Below, one piece after another: positions 16,797-26,570 of a stretch of 64,000 nt of DNA. The notes under the pieces are model-generated. The model was not told the origin of the DNA. It made no database searches and worked only from the letters and a program-made list of their open reading frames with translations. The stretch covers positions 1-64,000 of the forward strand of contig JAJUJX010000002.1 of the NCBI GenBank assembly GCA_029265125.1, written 5' to 3'. How positions within the stretch are numbered: the stretch's first letter is position 1; each line of letters opens with the position of its first letter. Origin of the DNA: Tolumonas sp008015085. GTDB lineage: Bacteria; Pseudomonadota; Gammaproteobacteria; Enterobacterales; Aeromonadaceae. The position numbers and the translations under genes were made by a program.

Positions 16797-18078
16797 AAAT
16801 CCGGTGCGCCCAGGTTGTCATGCCTGATGCCACGCTACCAAAGAGATCACCGAATACGATCCGGGCCTCTGGGTAGGCAGCCCGGATGAAGGCATCAACA
16901 ATCGGTGACCGTGCGGTACCACCTGTCACATAGATTACATCAGGCGATACCTGAGCCTGTTGCTCCACTTCCTGCATCAGACCGATAAATTTATGCAGTT
17001 CATTACTGATGGCAGCCTGTAACTGATCACGGCTAATTTCGGTCGTTAATCCGCTTTCCAGATAAGCCAGATCAACGCTTGTTACTTCTTCTGATGAAAG
17101 CGCAATTTTGGCGGCTTCAGAGCTTTGGCTGATGTGGTAACTCAACATGGATTCATAGATGTGCAGCAGACGATCCAGCACCGAATCTGGGCGGGCATCA
17201 CGCAGCATTTTATGAATTTCACGGCCATTTGCCGCCGAGTAGAATGTCGTCTGGGCATCGACGTTGTTGATGCACACTGCATTCCAGAACATATTGGCGG
17301 GTGTCGGCAAGCCGGTTTTCAGCAACTCATCTTTGCCAAATAGCGGAGCCAGCTGACGGAATGCCAGTTTGATATCCAGATCCAGACCACCGATACGATC
17401 ACCGGAGTAACCCAGAATCGACTCATTGCGGTCAGTCAGTTCGCGGTAAGCCGGGCCGACTTTGATCATCGAACAGTCAGTGGTACCACCGCCGATATCG
17501 ACGATGAGTGCGGTCAGGTTTTCATCCAGTGAACGCTCATAGTCCAGTGCCGCAGCAATGGGTTCAAACTGGAATTCGATATTTTTAAAGCCAGCATCTG
17601 TGGCGGCCGAAGTCAGTACTTTGATAGCCTGCTGGTTGCCGACCTCACCTTGTGTTCCGTGAAATTTAACTGGTTTGCCAATGACGACAGAATCAATCGG
17701 GGTGTGTATCTGTGATTCTGCCAGTCGTTTAATATTGGCCATCATCAGATGCACAATTTTTTCGTAAGTCAGCAATTGCTGCGGTTTCAGGCGCGCGCCT
17801 AAAAATGATTTAGGTGATTTAACAAAGTAGCCATCTTCGGGTGATTCCAGAAATTTAGTGATCGCTTCTTTACCAAAAATCTTTTCACCATCACCACTGA
17901 TAGCATGCGCCAGTGTCTGATCTTGCGGGCGCAGCTGCATGAACTGCTGTGATTTACCGATATAAACGGTGGAGGAGATAAAACGGCTGCCATTATCCAG
18001 TGAAAGCAGCTTAGGCTGGTTGTCTTCCCAGATGCCTAAGGCGGAGTTTGATGTTCCGAAGTCCAGACCAGCATACAT
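16789..18078 (-). CDS. yegD: Hsp70-family chaperone-like protein YegD
   Basis: A 429-residue actin-fold ATPase of the YegD branch of Hsp70. The phosphate-1 motif GLDFGTSNSALGIW starts at residue 4, the phosphate-2 motif VDIGGGTTDCSMI near residue 192, and the adenosine motif VTGGTARSPIVDAFI near residue 385. There is no Hsp70 substrate-binding domain, as expected for YegD (E. coli protein about 450 residues). Its client or partner is not known. The start ATG has GAGGA upstream. It is a single minus-strand gene, convergent with the small tail-anchored gene. Confidence 0.9.
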   Translation of the reverse strand: MYAGLDFGTSNSALGIWEDNQPKLLSLDNGSRFISSTVYIGKSQQFMQLRPQDQTLAHAISGDGEKIFGKEAITKFLESPEDGYFVKSPKSFLGARLKPQQLLTYEKIVHLMMANIKRLAESQIHTPIDSVVIGKPVKFHGTQGEVGNQQAIKVLTSAATDAGFKNIEFQFEPIAAALDYERSLDENLTALIVDIGGGTTDCSMIKVGPAYRELTDRNESILGYSGDRIGGLDLDIKLAFRQLAPLFGKDELLKTGLPTPANMFWNAVCINNVDAQTTFYSAANGREIHKMLRDARPDSVLDRLLHIYESMLSYHISQSSEAAKIALSSEEVTSVDLAYLESGLTTEISRDQLQAAISNELHKFIGLMQEVEQQAQVSPDVIYVTGGTARSPIVDAFIRAAYPEARIVFGDLFGSVASGMTTWAHRIFS

Positions 18079-18166
18079 AGTAAATCATCCTCATTTATGG
18101 CGGCCGGCGAAATTACCATAACCGGCTGTCTATCGCCAGAAACTCTCGTTTGCTGAATATGATTGT

Positions 18167-19225
18167 TCAGCAGGCAGAGGAGGATTCAGCTACAGCTTTA
18201 CGGGCAATCATGCGGGCCAGTGCTGGCCCGATAAAGATCACCAGAAACAGCCGGACAGTTTGCAGTGCCATGACAAATTCCAGATCGACGCTTTTACTGG
18301 ATGCGGCGATAACGGCAATAGAATCCATGCCGCCAGGGCTGGTGGCGAGATAGGCTGTGAGCGGATCGAGATGGATGTAATTGACCAGCAGCCAGGCCAA
18401 TACACCACAAAAACCAATCAGCAGAATGATTGAGAAAATGATTTGGGGGAGTGCCCGTACGGCATGTTTGAGAACGGTCCGTGTAAAGCCCAGACCAATC
18501 CGCCACCCCATGAGTGCATAAGCAATGCTCAGCAGCCATTCCGGTAAATCAATCTGGATGAGGTTTTTACTTTGTAATGCCATGCCCAGCATCATCGGCA
18601 CCAGCATGGCGCCAGAGGGAATACGGCACAGACGGGCTAACATGATCCCTGAAGCCGCCAGTGCGATCGTTTCCAACGTTGACCAGTGCAACGGGGGGAG
18701 CCAGATGATCGGAGCTGCCGTTGCCGAGTTGGTATCTATCCATAAACGAGCAATCAGCGAAGCGCCTCCGGCTACGATGATTACGCGCAGATATTGCATA
18801 AATGCCACCAGACGGGCATCCGCGCCAAACTCCTCCGCCATCAGAACCATCGCCGCTGCTGCACCGGGTGATGAACCCCAGATAGCCGTGGTTCCGGGCA
18901 GTACTTTTAGCTTACTGATCACCCAGCCCATCAGGCTGCTGGCCGCTATGGTTGAACAGACAATAGCCAGAAAAAGTGACCAGTGACGGGTGAAAGTGGA
19001 GAGCATATCAGGGGAAATTGAACGGGCAACCAGACAGCCGATGATGGCCTGAGCACACAAAAATAGCTTACGGGGCACTTGCAGCGTGCCGCCGTACAGG
19101 CTCCATACAATACCTGCAGCCATCGGACCAAGCAGTAACGCACCCGGCAATTGTATCCACATCATAACAAGGGCAGTAATAGCAGAAAGAATAATCAGAA
19201 GTAGCCATTGAAGGTAGGTGTTCAT
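18167..19225 (-). CDS. abrB: AbrB-family inner-membrane protein
   Basis: A 352-residue membrane protein made of two similar halves, each with several hydrophobic helices and a Gly-rich turn (PGALLLGPMAAGIVW and TSPGGMDSIAVIAA). This is the AbrB duplication family, once called ammonia monooxygenase-like, and length fits E. coli AbrB (348). The repeat WGSSPGAAAAMVLMAEEFGAD around residue 115 is characteristic. Transport or regulatory roles have been suggested for the family, but none is established. Ribosome-binding site is weak. No obvious operon partner. It ends 88 bases before the yegD start, on the same strand. Confidence 0.85.
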   Translation of the reverse strand: MNTYLQWLLLIILSAITALVMMWIQLPGALLLGPMAAGIVWSLYGGTLQVPRKLFLCAQAIIGCLVARSISPDMLSTFTRHWSLFLAIVCSTIAASSLMGWVISKLKVLPGTTAIWGSSPGAAAAMVLMAEEFGADARLVAFMQYLRVIIVAGGASLIARLWIDTNSATAAPIIWLPPLHWSTLETIALAASGIMLARLCRIPSGAMLVPMMLGMALQSKNLIQIDLPEWLLSIAYALMGWRIGLGFTRTVLKHAVRALPQIIFSIILLIGFCGVLAWLLVNYIHLDPLTAYLATSPGGMDSIAVIAASSKSVDLEFVMALQTVRLFLVIFIGPALARMIARKAVAESSSAC

Positions 19226-19518
19226 GTCGTGATTACCAGTCTGCGGTTGTGCGTGATGTGTTCCATCGTCTCTCTTTGCGAATCATACGCTTATGATGTG
19301 TTGATATGGGAAGTTTATATAACCTTAATACAGTAATAATGGAGCTCAAATGTTAATCCTTACTCAGTCCTGATATGAAAAACACGAAAAGATATCTGGC
19401 TCACAAATAAATAAAACAATGTTTCATAAATATCGATCATGTGTTTTATTTGTGTCATGTTTCTCCGGCGGTCAGGTGAACCGCATGCAAAATGGAACAA
19501 TTACCCGGAGAAAACAAA

Positions 19519-19956
19519 ATGTTGAAAAAAATGTTGTGTGTTGCGTCTGTTTGTACTGCTGTTTGGTTTGCTCCCGTTGTGAGCGCACAAAGTACAGATG
19601 TTGCTACTGCGGCAGAGCAATTACGAGTTCAGATGGTTGAACCTACCGAAAAAGGGCTTGATAAACTGGTACTGGAAGATTTGAGTTACGGCCATTCAAG
19701 TGGACGTATCGATACTAAAAGCAGTTTTATTGGTGATCTCATGAAAGGGGCATCAGATTTTGTGACTTTAGACATCACGGATCAGTCAGTTAAAGTTACG
19801 GGAGACACTGCTGTTATTCGGCATACTTTATCTGCAACAACCAATGATTCTGGCAAACCAGGAAAAGTGAATCTGAAAGTGCTGCAGGTTTGGCAAAAGC
19901 AAGTATCCGGTGAGTGGAAATTACTGGCCCGTCAGGCTGTGCGAGTAAATCCATAA
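19519..19956 (+). CDS. Exported NTF2-like (DUF4440-type) protein
   Basis: A 145-residue protein with a signal peptide (MLKKMLCVASVCTAVWFAPVVSA) and a mature domain of the NTF2/SnoaL-like cone fold, best seen in the DUF4440-type pattern LSYGHSSGRIDTKSSFIGDL ... VTGDTAVIRHTL ... LQVWQKQVSGEWKLLARQAV. Such domains act as enzymes or ligand pockets; no function can be named. I chose ATG at 19519 because GGAG lies eight bases upstream and the signal peptide starts there. It is a single gene, about 290 bases from divergent abrB. Confidence 0.75.
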   Translation: MLKKMLCVASVCTAVWFAPVVSAQSTDVATAAEQLRVQMVEPTEKGLDKLVLEDLSYGHSSGRIDTKSSFIGDLMKGASDFVTLDITDQSVKVTGDTAVIRHTLSATTNDSGKPGKVNLKVLQVWQKQVSGEWKLLARQAVRVNP

Positions 19957-20152
19957 ATCTGATGATGATCTGGCAGCCTGCTCACAGTAAGGCTGTCAGA
20001 TTGACTGTCAGACATCGATTCCAAATGGAATCGAACATTGTTTTTTCGTCAATATCTGTTCATGAAATATTCAATCAAACGGCATTTTCATCACATTTTC
20101 AAATTCCTGAGTAATATGTGTCACCCAAAGAATAAGATTAAAAATCAGGGAA

Positions 20153-20371
20153 ATGAGAAGAGCTATCGGTTTTCTGATATTTGGCGTTATAGCGGTGTTC
20201 ATTAAGGCAACTGTAACCTCATATTATTTGTTCAGAGGTGGTCATTTTGCTGATGCTTTCGCCGGATATGTATTAGGCATGACAGGTGGTGCGATTGCGT
20301 TGACCTTTTTGTTTAATCTGTTGCGTTATTGCAATGACGACTCGCCGGATGATAAGCATAAAAACAAATAA
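20153..20371 (+). CDS. Small hypothetical membrane protein
   Basis: A 72-residue protein with two hydrophobic segments (FLIFGVIAVFIKATVTSYYLF and YVLGMTGGAIALTFLFNLL) and a hydrophilic C-terminus (DDSPDDKHKNK). It looks like a small inner-membrane protein, but no family is recognised. The ribosome-binding site is poor (GGG only 2 bases before ATG), so the start or the gene itself is uncertain. It converges on the MFS gene with 9 bases between stops. Confidence 0.5.
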   Translation: MRRAIGFLIFGVIAVFIKATVTSYYLFRGGHFADAFAGYVLGMTGGAIALTFLFNLLRYCNDDSPDDKHKNK

Positions 20372-20380
20372 TCACAGAGA

Positions 20381-21565
20381 TTATAAGTGTTTAGCTTTTA
20401 TGATCAGCAATAGAGTGATGCTACAAAATCCGGCTCCCATCAAAAATGTAGCTGAAGCACCAACGCTGTCCCATAACCAGCCAGCAATAATACTGGCAGC
20501 GAATAAGGCGATGCCACTGGCTAAGTTGAAAAAACCAAATGCAGTACCGCGCAAATCCTGAGGTGCTACATCCGCAACTAATGCAGCGAGAATGCCTTGT
20601 GTTAAGCCCATATGTAACCCCCAAAAAACCACGCCGAGTAATAACACACTCCAATGGCCATTAATTGCGAGTGCTATGTCGGCACAAATCAGCATAAGTA
20701 ACCCATATCCCAGTAATTTATAGCGACTGATATGATCTGAAAGGTGCCCAAACGGGTAAGCTGATAAGGCATAGATGATATTCATCAGCACTATGATCAA
20801 TGGAATATAGGTAATAGGCACACTGCTATCTTGCGCCCGGAGCACCAGAAAGGCCTCACTGAAACGGGCTAGGGTGAAAACACTCCCGATACACACAACC
20901 CACCAATATTGGTTATTCAGACGTTTCAAATTGGCCATAACCAGAGGGTTTGTTCGTTTCGTTGTGCTACATGTGTCGGGCTCTGATATACCAAATGCCA
21001 ATAATAATACAGACAGAATGCCGGGAATAACGGCTACCCAGAAGACAGCCCGGAAATCGTTAGCCCAGAGCAGCATTAACCCAACTGCCAGTAACGGCCC
21101 GACAAAAGCGCCGATACTGTCTAACGACTGTCTTAATCCAAAAGCAGCGCCTCGCAGCTCAGGCGGAGTAAGGTCTGCGACCATGGCATCCCGTGGTGTG
21201 CCCCGAATACCTTTTCCTACGCGATCCAGTAACCGGGCGGTGAAAACAAGCTCAATACTACTGGCCAATGCAAATACGGGTTTGGTAAATGCGCCTAGTG
21301 CATAACCGGTCACGGCCAGCCATTTCCGCTTGCCTAAATAATCACTCAGCATGCCGGAAAAAATCTTTACAATCAGCGCTGTGGATTGAGCCAAGCCCTC
21401 AATGAAGCCAACCAACAATGCGCTGGTGCCCAGCGTTGTTACCATAAATAACGGGAGCAGGCTGTGAATCATTTCAGATGAAATATCCATCAGCATACTG
21501 ACAAATCCCAGCACCCATACGGAGATGGGAATGGCTCGTAGCGACAGCAATGTCATCTCTTTCAT
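20381..21565 (-). CDS. Major facilitator superfamily transporter
   Basis: A 394-residue MFS protein with about 12 membrane helices. The loop-2 motif reads GMLSDYLGKRKW, and the half-repeat gives GHLSDHISRYKLL. The sequence LLDRVGKGIRGTPRDAMVADL between helices 4 and 5 is characteristic of an uncharacterised MFS subgroup. I chose ATG at 21565, six bases after the stop of the P-type ATPase gene; an upstream extension of 86 residues would run inside that gene in another frame and is rejected. The two genes are almost certainly one transcript, which suggests ion-linked efflux, but the substrate is unknown. Confidence 0.85.
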   Translation of the reverse strand: MKEMTLLSLRAIPISVWVLGFVSMLMDISSEMIHSLLPLFMVTTLGTSALLVGFIEGLAQSTALIVKIFSGMLSDYLGKRKWLAVTGYALGAFTKPVFALASSIELVFTARLLDRVGKGIRGTPRDAMVADLTPPELRGAAFGLRQSLDSIGAFVGPLLAVGLMLLWANDFRAVFWVAVIPGILSVLLLAFGISEPDTCSTTKRTNPLVMANLKRLNNQYWWVVCIGSVFTLARFSEAFLVLRAQDSSVPITYIPLIIVLMNIIYALSAYPFGHLSDHISRYKLLGYGLLMLICADIALAINGHWSVLLLGVVFWGLHMGLTQGILAALVADVAPQDLRGTAFGFFNLASGIALFAASIIAGWLWDSVGASATFLMGAGFCSITLLLIIKAKHL

Positions 21566-21570
21566 GACTA

Positions 21571-24303
21571 CTATGCTGCCGGGCCAAATAAACGTGGGGT
21601 AAGGTGTTTTTCTAATTCCATTAGCAAATAAAGCAATAAGCTGCTTCCTGTGATGATCAGCCAGTCTTGCAGGGTGATGGCTGCTGTGCCGAAGAGGGCA
21701 TGCATGAATGGCAGATAAGTTAATGCCAACTGCATCAAAAGAAGAGCAAAAATGGCGAGTAATGCATAACCATTTTCCAGCCAACTTTTTAGCGTCAGGG
21801 TTGAGCCGGTCAGTGAGCGGCAACTGATGAGATATACCATTTCTGCAACGACAAGACTATTTATAGCGACGGTACGCGCGTGTGCGAGATCAGCCTGATG
21901 CCGGATGCTCCAGTTATAGAGAACCAGCGTCAGCCCCATGAGTAATACCGAAACAAAGGCGATACGAAATAGCAATGACGGGCTGAGTAATGCCTCATCA
22001 CTCTGACGTGGAGAACGCTGCATCAGATTAGCGGCTGCTTTGTCAAAAACCAGCGGCAACGATAGAGTGATAGCGCTGACCATATTGATCCAAAGAATTT
22101 GTACAGGAGTGATGGGTAAGGTGATCCCAAGCAAAATCGCGGCAATCATCACCAGTGCTTGTCCGCCATTAGTTGGTAGCAGGAATACCAGCGCTTTGCG
22201 CAAATTATCATAGACGGTTCTGCCCTCCAGCACAGCGGTACGTAGGGTGGCGAAGTTATCATCTGCCAGCACCATTCCGGCTGCTTCTTTGGCAGCTTCG
22301 GTGCCTTTCATGCCCATCGCAACGCCAATGTCTGCGCGTTTCAGTGCCGGTGCATCATTGACACCATCGCCCGTCATTGCAACTACTTGCTGATCCGCCT
22401 GTAATGCGGCAACCAGTCTGAGTTTATGTGCTGGTGTTGCCCGCGCAACAATATCCAGTTGTGCTGCTTTTTGTTGTAATTCGGGATCGGATAACCCTTC
22501 CAGTTCAGAACCGGTAATAACCTGCAATGGTTCACTTAATCCAAGTTGTGAACCGATTGCTGCAGCGGTGCTGGCGTGATCGCCGGTTACCATAATGACC
22601 CGGATACCAGCCTGCTGACATTGGGCAATGGCATGGCGTGCTTCATCACGTGGCGGATCCATAATCCCGACCAAACCCAGCAAGCTGAACTGATAGGCAG
22701 AGAGATTCGGTGTGCCATCCGGATTATTAGTAATGGATATCTCTGGCTGCGATGTATCTGCTTCTGCCAGAGCGAGTACTCTCTGACCTCGGGCAGCAAA
22801 ACTGTCAATTGCCTGCTGCCATTCATCGATATGCAGCGGAAGAATACTGTCTGGAGTCCAGACACCAGAGCACATAGTGAGCACCTTCTCTGGAGCACCT
22901 TTTAGTAACAGCTGATACGGCATCGAATTGCCTTCAGGTGACGGGTGTAGGGTCGCCATATAGCCATGGCTGGATTCAAAAGGGATTTCAGCCAGTCGGG
23001 GAACAGATTGCTGAATTATTGCCGGGTCTAATCCGGCTTTTGCAGCCAGGATCAGAAGAGCCCCTTCGGTGGGATCACCATGCAACTGCCAGGGCTGCGA
23101 TTGCTGATCGAAACGGGCATCATTACAAAGAATAGCCGCAGTCGATAATCGTTGTAAAATCAGCTGCTGATTATCACTGGGCGGTTGTTCATCAGAAGTG
23201 ATATTACCTTCCGGATGATAACCGACACCGCTGACCGTTAGTTCACCACCGCTCAGTTGGATCGATTGTGCACTCATTTCATTGCGTGTCAGTGTTCCGG
23301 TTTTATCGGTGCAGATCACTGATACTGACCCCAATGTTTCGACAGCCGGTAAGCGGCGGATGATCGCGTTATGGTTCGCCATACGCTGAACGCCGATAGC
23401 CAGTGTGATAGTTATGACTGCAGGCAGACCTTCCGGTATGGCGGCAACAGCCAATCCTACAGCGGCCATAAATAATTCGTCGACAGGGTAAGAACGCCAG
23501 ATCCAGCCGAAGAGAAAAGTAAATGCAGTCAATACCAGAATTGCTTTGGTCAGCGTGTGTCCGAGATCGCCTAATTGCTTCATGAGTGGCGTAGCGAGCG
23601 GCTCAACGGCTCGCAACATACTGCCTATTTTACCAATTTCAGTGTCATCACCGATGCCCACAGTAACGCCGCGGGCTCGCCCCTGAGTTACCAGTGTGCC
23701 TGCATACAGCATACAAAATCGCTCAGCCAGAGGAGCCTCCGGGCTAACCGGGTCTGTATTTTTTTGTACGCTGAATGACTCACCGGTCAGGGCACTTTCC
23801 TGTACACCCAGATTGATCCCTTCTATCAGGCGTAAATCAGCCGGAACGCGGTCGCCAGACTCCAGTAGCACGACATCACCGGGCACTAATTCTTCCGCGT
23901 CGATCTGCTGGCGGACACCATCCCGCATTACATGTGTATGCACGCGCAACATACTACGGATCGACGCCAGAGCCTGTTCCGCTTTACCTTCCTGTATAAA
24001 ACCGAACATGCCGTTAATAATGACGACAGCAAAAATGACAGCTCCGTCAGTCCAGCGCCCAAGCAACCAGCTCATTAATGCGGCAGCCAGTAAAACGTAG
24101 ATCAGCACATTGTTGAACTGACGAAGAAATTTGAGCCAGTTGCTTTCGCCTGCAGGTGGGGTGAGGCGGTTCGCTCCGAGTTTTTTTTGTCGTAATGAAA
24201 CCTGTTCACCAGAAAGGCCATCTGCCTGAGAATCAAGAGTTGTTAAAACCTGATCAGAAGATTGGGCATGAAAATCAGAAGAAGAGAATGCCGGATCAAT
24301 CAT
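21571..24303 (-). CDS. P2-type cation-transporting ATPase
   Basis: A 910-residue P-type ATPase with full catalytic machinery: actuator TGES, phosphorylation motif CTDKTGTLTRNE, KGAPE in the nucleotide domain, and TGDGVNDAPALK. Transmembrane helix 4 carries IPEGLPAVITITLAIG, as in Ca2+-type P2 pumps, and there is no CPC heavy-metal motif. Helix 6 reads INMVSAITLSLPLVFD and lacks the SERCA NLVTDG ligands, so the transported ion is uncertain. The start at 24303 (MIDPAF) follows GGAG by six bases; an in-frame ATG 12 bases upstream is possible. It is divergent from a CadR/PbrR-like regulator and co-transcribed with an MFS gene. Confidence 0.88.
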   Translation of the reverse strand: MIDPAFSSSDFHAQSSDQVLTTLDSQADGLSGEQVSLRQKKLGANRLTPPAGESNWLKFLRQFNNVLIYVLLAAALMSWLLGRWTDGAVIFAVVIINGMFGFIQEGKAEQALASIRSMLRVHTHVMRDGVRQQIDAEELVPGDVVLLESGDRVPADLRLIEGINLGVQESALTGESFSVQKNTDPVSPEAPLAERFCMLYAGTLVTQGRARGVTVGIGDDTEIGKIGSMLRAVEPLATPLMKQLGDLGHTLTKAILVLTAFTFLFGWIWRSYPVDELFMAAVGLAVAAIPEGLPAVITITLAIGVQRMANHNAIIRRLPAVETLGSVSVICTDKTGTLTRNEMSAQSIQLSGGELTVSGVGYHPEGNITSDEQPPSDNQQLILQRLSTAAILCNDARFDQQSQPWQLHGDPTEGALLILAAKAGLDPAIIQQSVPRLAEIPFESSHGYMATLHPSPEGNSMPYQLLLKGAPEKVLTMCSGVWTPDSILPLHIDEWQQAIDSFAARGQRVLALAEADTSQPEISITNNPDGTPNLSAYQFSLLGLVGIMDPPRDEARHAIAQCQQAGIRVIMVTGDHASTAAAIGSQLGLSEPLQVITGSELEGLSDPELQQKAAQLDIVARATPAHKLRLVAALQADQQVVAMTGDGVNDAPALKRADIGVAMGMKGTEAAKEAAGMVLADDNFATLRTAVLEGRTVYDNLRKALVFLLPTNGGQALVMIAAILLGITLPITPVQILWINMVSAITLSLPLVFDKAAANLMQRSPRQSDEALLSPSLLFRIAFVSVLLMGLTLVLYNWSIRHQADLAHARTVAINSLVVAEMVYLISCRSLTGSTLTLKSWLENGYALLAIFALLLMQLALTYLPFMHALFGTAAITLQDWLIITGSSLLLYLLMELEKHLTPRLFGPAA

Positions 24304-24565
24304 CACTCGCTCCATGTTGAGATGTATGCCAGAGAAGTATCCTCCTTAATCATGGCATATGGGAACGTTTTGATAGCAAATTTGTCTCTTAATTTTCAGT
24401 GAATTGTCACTTTAGTATTGAAATATCCGACAATATCCGGGGGCTGCCATGCGGCCTAAAAATTCTGATGACTGACTCGATAAGAGCCTTTGTTCGGAAA
24501 TGGATATAAAAATATACGGGAAAAGAAGATTATTTATGTGCTAACTGATCTTTTTACTCAGACAT

Positions 24566-24586
24566 ACCCTATAGTTACTTCAATGT
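24566..24586. promoter_or_regulatory. MerR-type operator upstream of the CadR-like gene
   Basis: A 10-1-10 imperfect dyad, ACCCTATAGT-T-ACTTCAATGT. The left half ACCCTATAGT is the usual half-site of CadR/PbrR operators; the right half mirrors it at 6 of 10 positions. It lies 22-42 bases before the regulator start, where MerR-type proteins bind between the -35 and -10 boxes. It may also control the divergent ATPase. Confidence 0.55.
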
Positions 24587-24607
24587 TTTGAGTGAATTGA
24601 GAAGAAA

Positions 24608-25039
24608 ATGAAAATAGGTGAACTGGCCAAATTAACCAACTGTTCTGTTGAAACGATTCGTTTTTATGAAAAAACGGGGTTGTTGCCAGAAGCAATCCGC
24701 ACCGCAAGTAACTATCGTGATTATCAGCCTGTTCATCAGGAAAGACTACGATTCATACGGAATTGTCGTGCGTTTGATATGTCGCATGAAGAGATCCGTC
24801 AGCTCATCTCTTTGGTTGATTCCCATGCCGAGAGTTGTCATTCAGTGAATGAGATTCTGGATGAACATATTCAGCATATTGAAGATCGAATCTCTGAATT
24901 GAATATGCTGGTAGAGCAACTGAAAGATTTGAGGCAACGCTGCCAGCATCAGCAAGGTGTAGATGAGTGTCAGATAGTGCAAGGGCTGGCTAATCTGACG
25001 CTACTGGAGCGGGCAGACAAGCACAGCCATCTGGGATAA
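24608..25039 (+). CDS. MerR-family regulator, CadR/PbrR-like
   Basis: A 143-residue MerR-family regulator. The winged helix occupies residues 1-70 (MKIGELAKLTNCSVETIRFYEKTGLL), followed by a long dimerisation helix. Cysteines at 77, 112 and 121 sit where Cd(II)/Pb(II) sensors of the CadR/PbrR group have their metal ligands. It is divergent from the P-type ATPase gene and likely activates that operon when metal binds. Oddly, the ATPase lacks the heavy-metal CPC motif normally paired with such a sensor. Effector identity is inferred from the cysteines alone. Start ATG with GAGAAGAAA upstream, a weak site. Confidence 0.83.
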   Translation: MKIGELAKLTNCSVETIRFYEKTGLLPEAIRTASNYRDYQPVHQERLRFIRNCRAFDMSHEEIRQLISLVDSHAESCHSVNEILDEHIQHIEDRISELNMLVEQLKDLRQRCQHQQGVDECQIVQGLANLTLLERADKHSHLG

Positions 25040-25040
25040 C

Positions 25041-26558
25041 TTAATGTGCGGCACCACCTTGGGCGTGAGCCGGGCGGGGGCGGGAAGTGAGAAATACAAA
25101 CGGGATCAGTACCACAAACATCCACATCAGAATATCAAACAGATCCAGCGTTGAGAGCATATACGATTGATGTGTGATCGTATTATTAATACTCATCAAT
25201 GAGCTGGCTGCATTCTCATTACTGAATACTGATGCCAGCGGGTTATACGGATTAATGTGCTCTGTCAGAACAGAATGATGCAGACTGGCATCTCGCGTCC
25301 AAAACCAGGTCGTAATTGACGATGCAAAACTGGCACCCAGAGTTCTGATGAAGGTAGACAGTGATGCCGCATCCGCAATGGCCGGCCCGCTCAAATCAGA
25401 CAGTAATATGGTTGTCATCGGCATAAAGAACAGTGAAATACCAATGCCCATAAAGAGCTGAATCAGCGCTACGGTGTGAAAATCCACATCCGTAGTGAAA
25501 TTAGAGCGCATAAAGCAACTCAGACTGATCACGATAAATGATAATGCGGCCAGTTTACGCATATCCAGTCGAGGGCCAAGGCGTCCGAGGATTGGTGTCA
25601 GGAACAGAGGAATCACGCCCATCGGGGCGGCAGCCAGTCCGGCCCAAACGGAGGTGTATCCCATCTGACTCTGCAACCACTGTGGCAGGATCAGGTTAAT
25701 ACTGAAAAATCCGGCATAGCCGAGAGTCAGCAGAATGGTGCCCAGGCGGAAATTCCGGTTAGCAAACAAGCGCAGATTAATGATCGGGTGATCATCCGTC
25801 AGTTCCCAGATCACCAGAAAGACTAGCATGACAGCCGCAAAGATCGAACCGCCAATAATCCACGGATCACTGAACCAGTCGAGATCGTTTCCCTTATCCA
25901 GAACAATCTGCAATGCACCCACACCTAATACCAGCGCTGAGAAACCAATATAGTCCAAAGGGGCTTTTACCGGTTTATGCGGGCGATCTTTGAGTTGCGA
26001 AAGCACCACAGTGACAGCAAAAATACCGATAGGAATATTGATGAAAAAAATCCACGGCCAGCTGTAGTCATAAGTCAGCCAGCCCCCTAGGATTGGCCCT
26101 ACAATCGGACCAACCACGGCCACCATCCCCAGCAATGCCAGCGCCATACTGCGTTTGGCTGCAGGGAAAATTGACATCAGTAAAACCTGGCTCATCGGAA
26201 ACAGCGGAGCAGCTGCTAGACCTTGCAGGGTACGGAAGACAACCAGCTCTTCCATCGATTGAGCGATACCGCACAAGAATGATGTGATCAGAAAGAATAC
26301 CAGCGCACCCACATAGAGATGGACTTCACCAATGCGACGGCTTAGCCATGCAGTAACAGGCAGACCAATTGCATTACTGACTGTAAATGATGTAATAACC
26401 CAGGTGCCCTGATTCAGACTGACACCCATGTTACCAGCAATCGTCGGCAGCGAGACGTTAGCAATGGTACTATCAAGCACCTGCATGAAAACACCCAATG
26501 CGATTGCAAACGTACAAAGCGCGAGATTCGCCGGCTGGAATCCTTGTTGCTGACTCAT
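25041..26558 (-). CDS. emrB: EmrB-type drug efflux transporter (DHA2 MFS, 14 helices)
   Basis: A 505-residue DHA2-family MFS pump with about 14 membrane segments. Motif C-like GPILGGWLTYDYSWPWIFFINIPIG near residue 150 and the helix-1 motif VLDSTIANVSLPTIAG are typical of EmrB. It works with EmrA (periplasmic adaptor) and an outer-membrane channel to export hydrophobic drugs or uncouplers directly to the outside. It is the last gene of the marR-OMF-emrA-emrB operon, 12 bases after emrA, and converges with the CadR-like gene with a single base between stops. Confidence 0.92.
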   Translation of the reverse strand: MSQQQGFQPANLALCTFAIALGVFMQVLDSTIANVSLPTIAGNMGVSLNQGTWVITSFTVSNAIGLPVTAWLSRRIGEVHLYVGALVFFLITSFLCGIAQSMEELVVFRTLQGLAAAPLFPMSQVLLMSIFPAAKRSMALALLGMVAVVGPIVGPILGGWLTYDYSWPWIFFINIPIGIFAVTVVLSQLKDRPHKPVKAPLDYIGFSALVLGVGALQIVLDKGNDLDWFSDPWIIGGSIFAAVMLVFLVIWELTDDHPIINLRLFANRNFRLGTILLTLGYAGFFSINLILPQWLQSQMGYTSVWAGLAAAPMGVIPLFLTPILGRLGPRLDMRKLAALSFIVISLSCFMRSNFTTDVDFHTVALIQLFMGIGISLFFMPMTTILLSDLSGPAIADAASLSTFIRTLGASFASSITTWFWTRDASLHHSVLTEHINPYNPLASVFSNENAASSLMSINNTITHQSYMLSTLDLFDILMWMFVVLIPFVFLTSRPRPAHAQGGAAH

Positions 26559-26570
26559 ACCGATACCTTG

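Noticed and set aside
21566..21823. 86-residue extension of the MFS gene
   Set aside because: It runs inside the P-type ATPase coding sequence in another frame and carries no MFS features.
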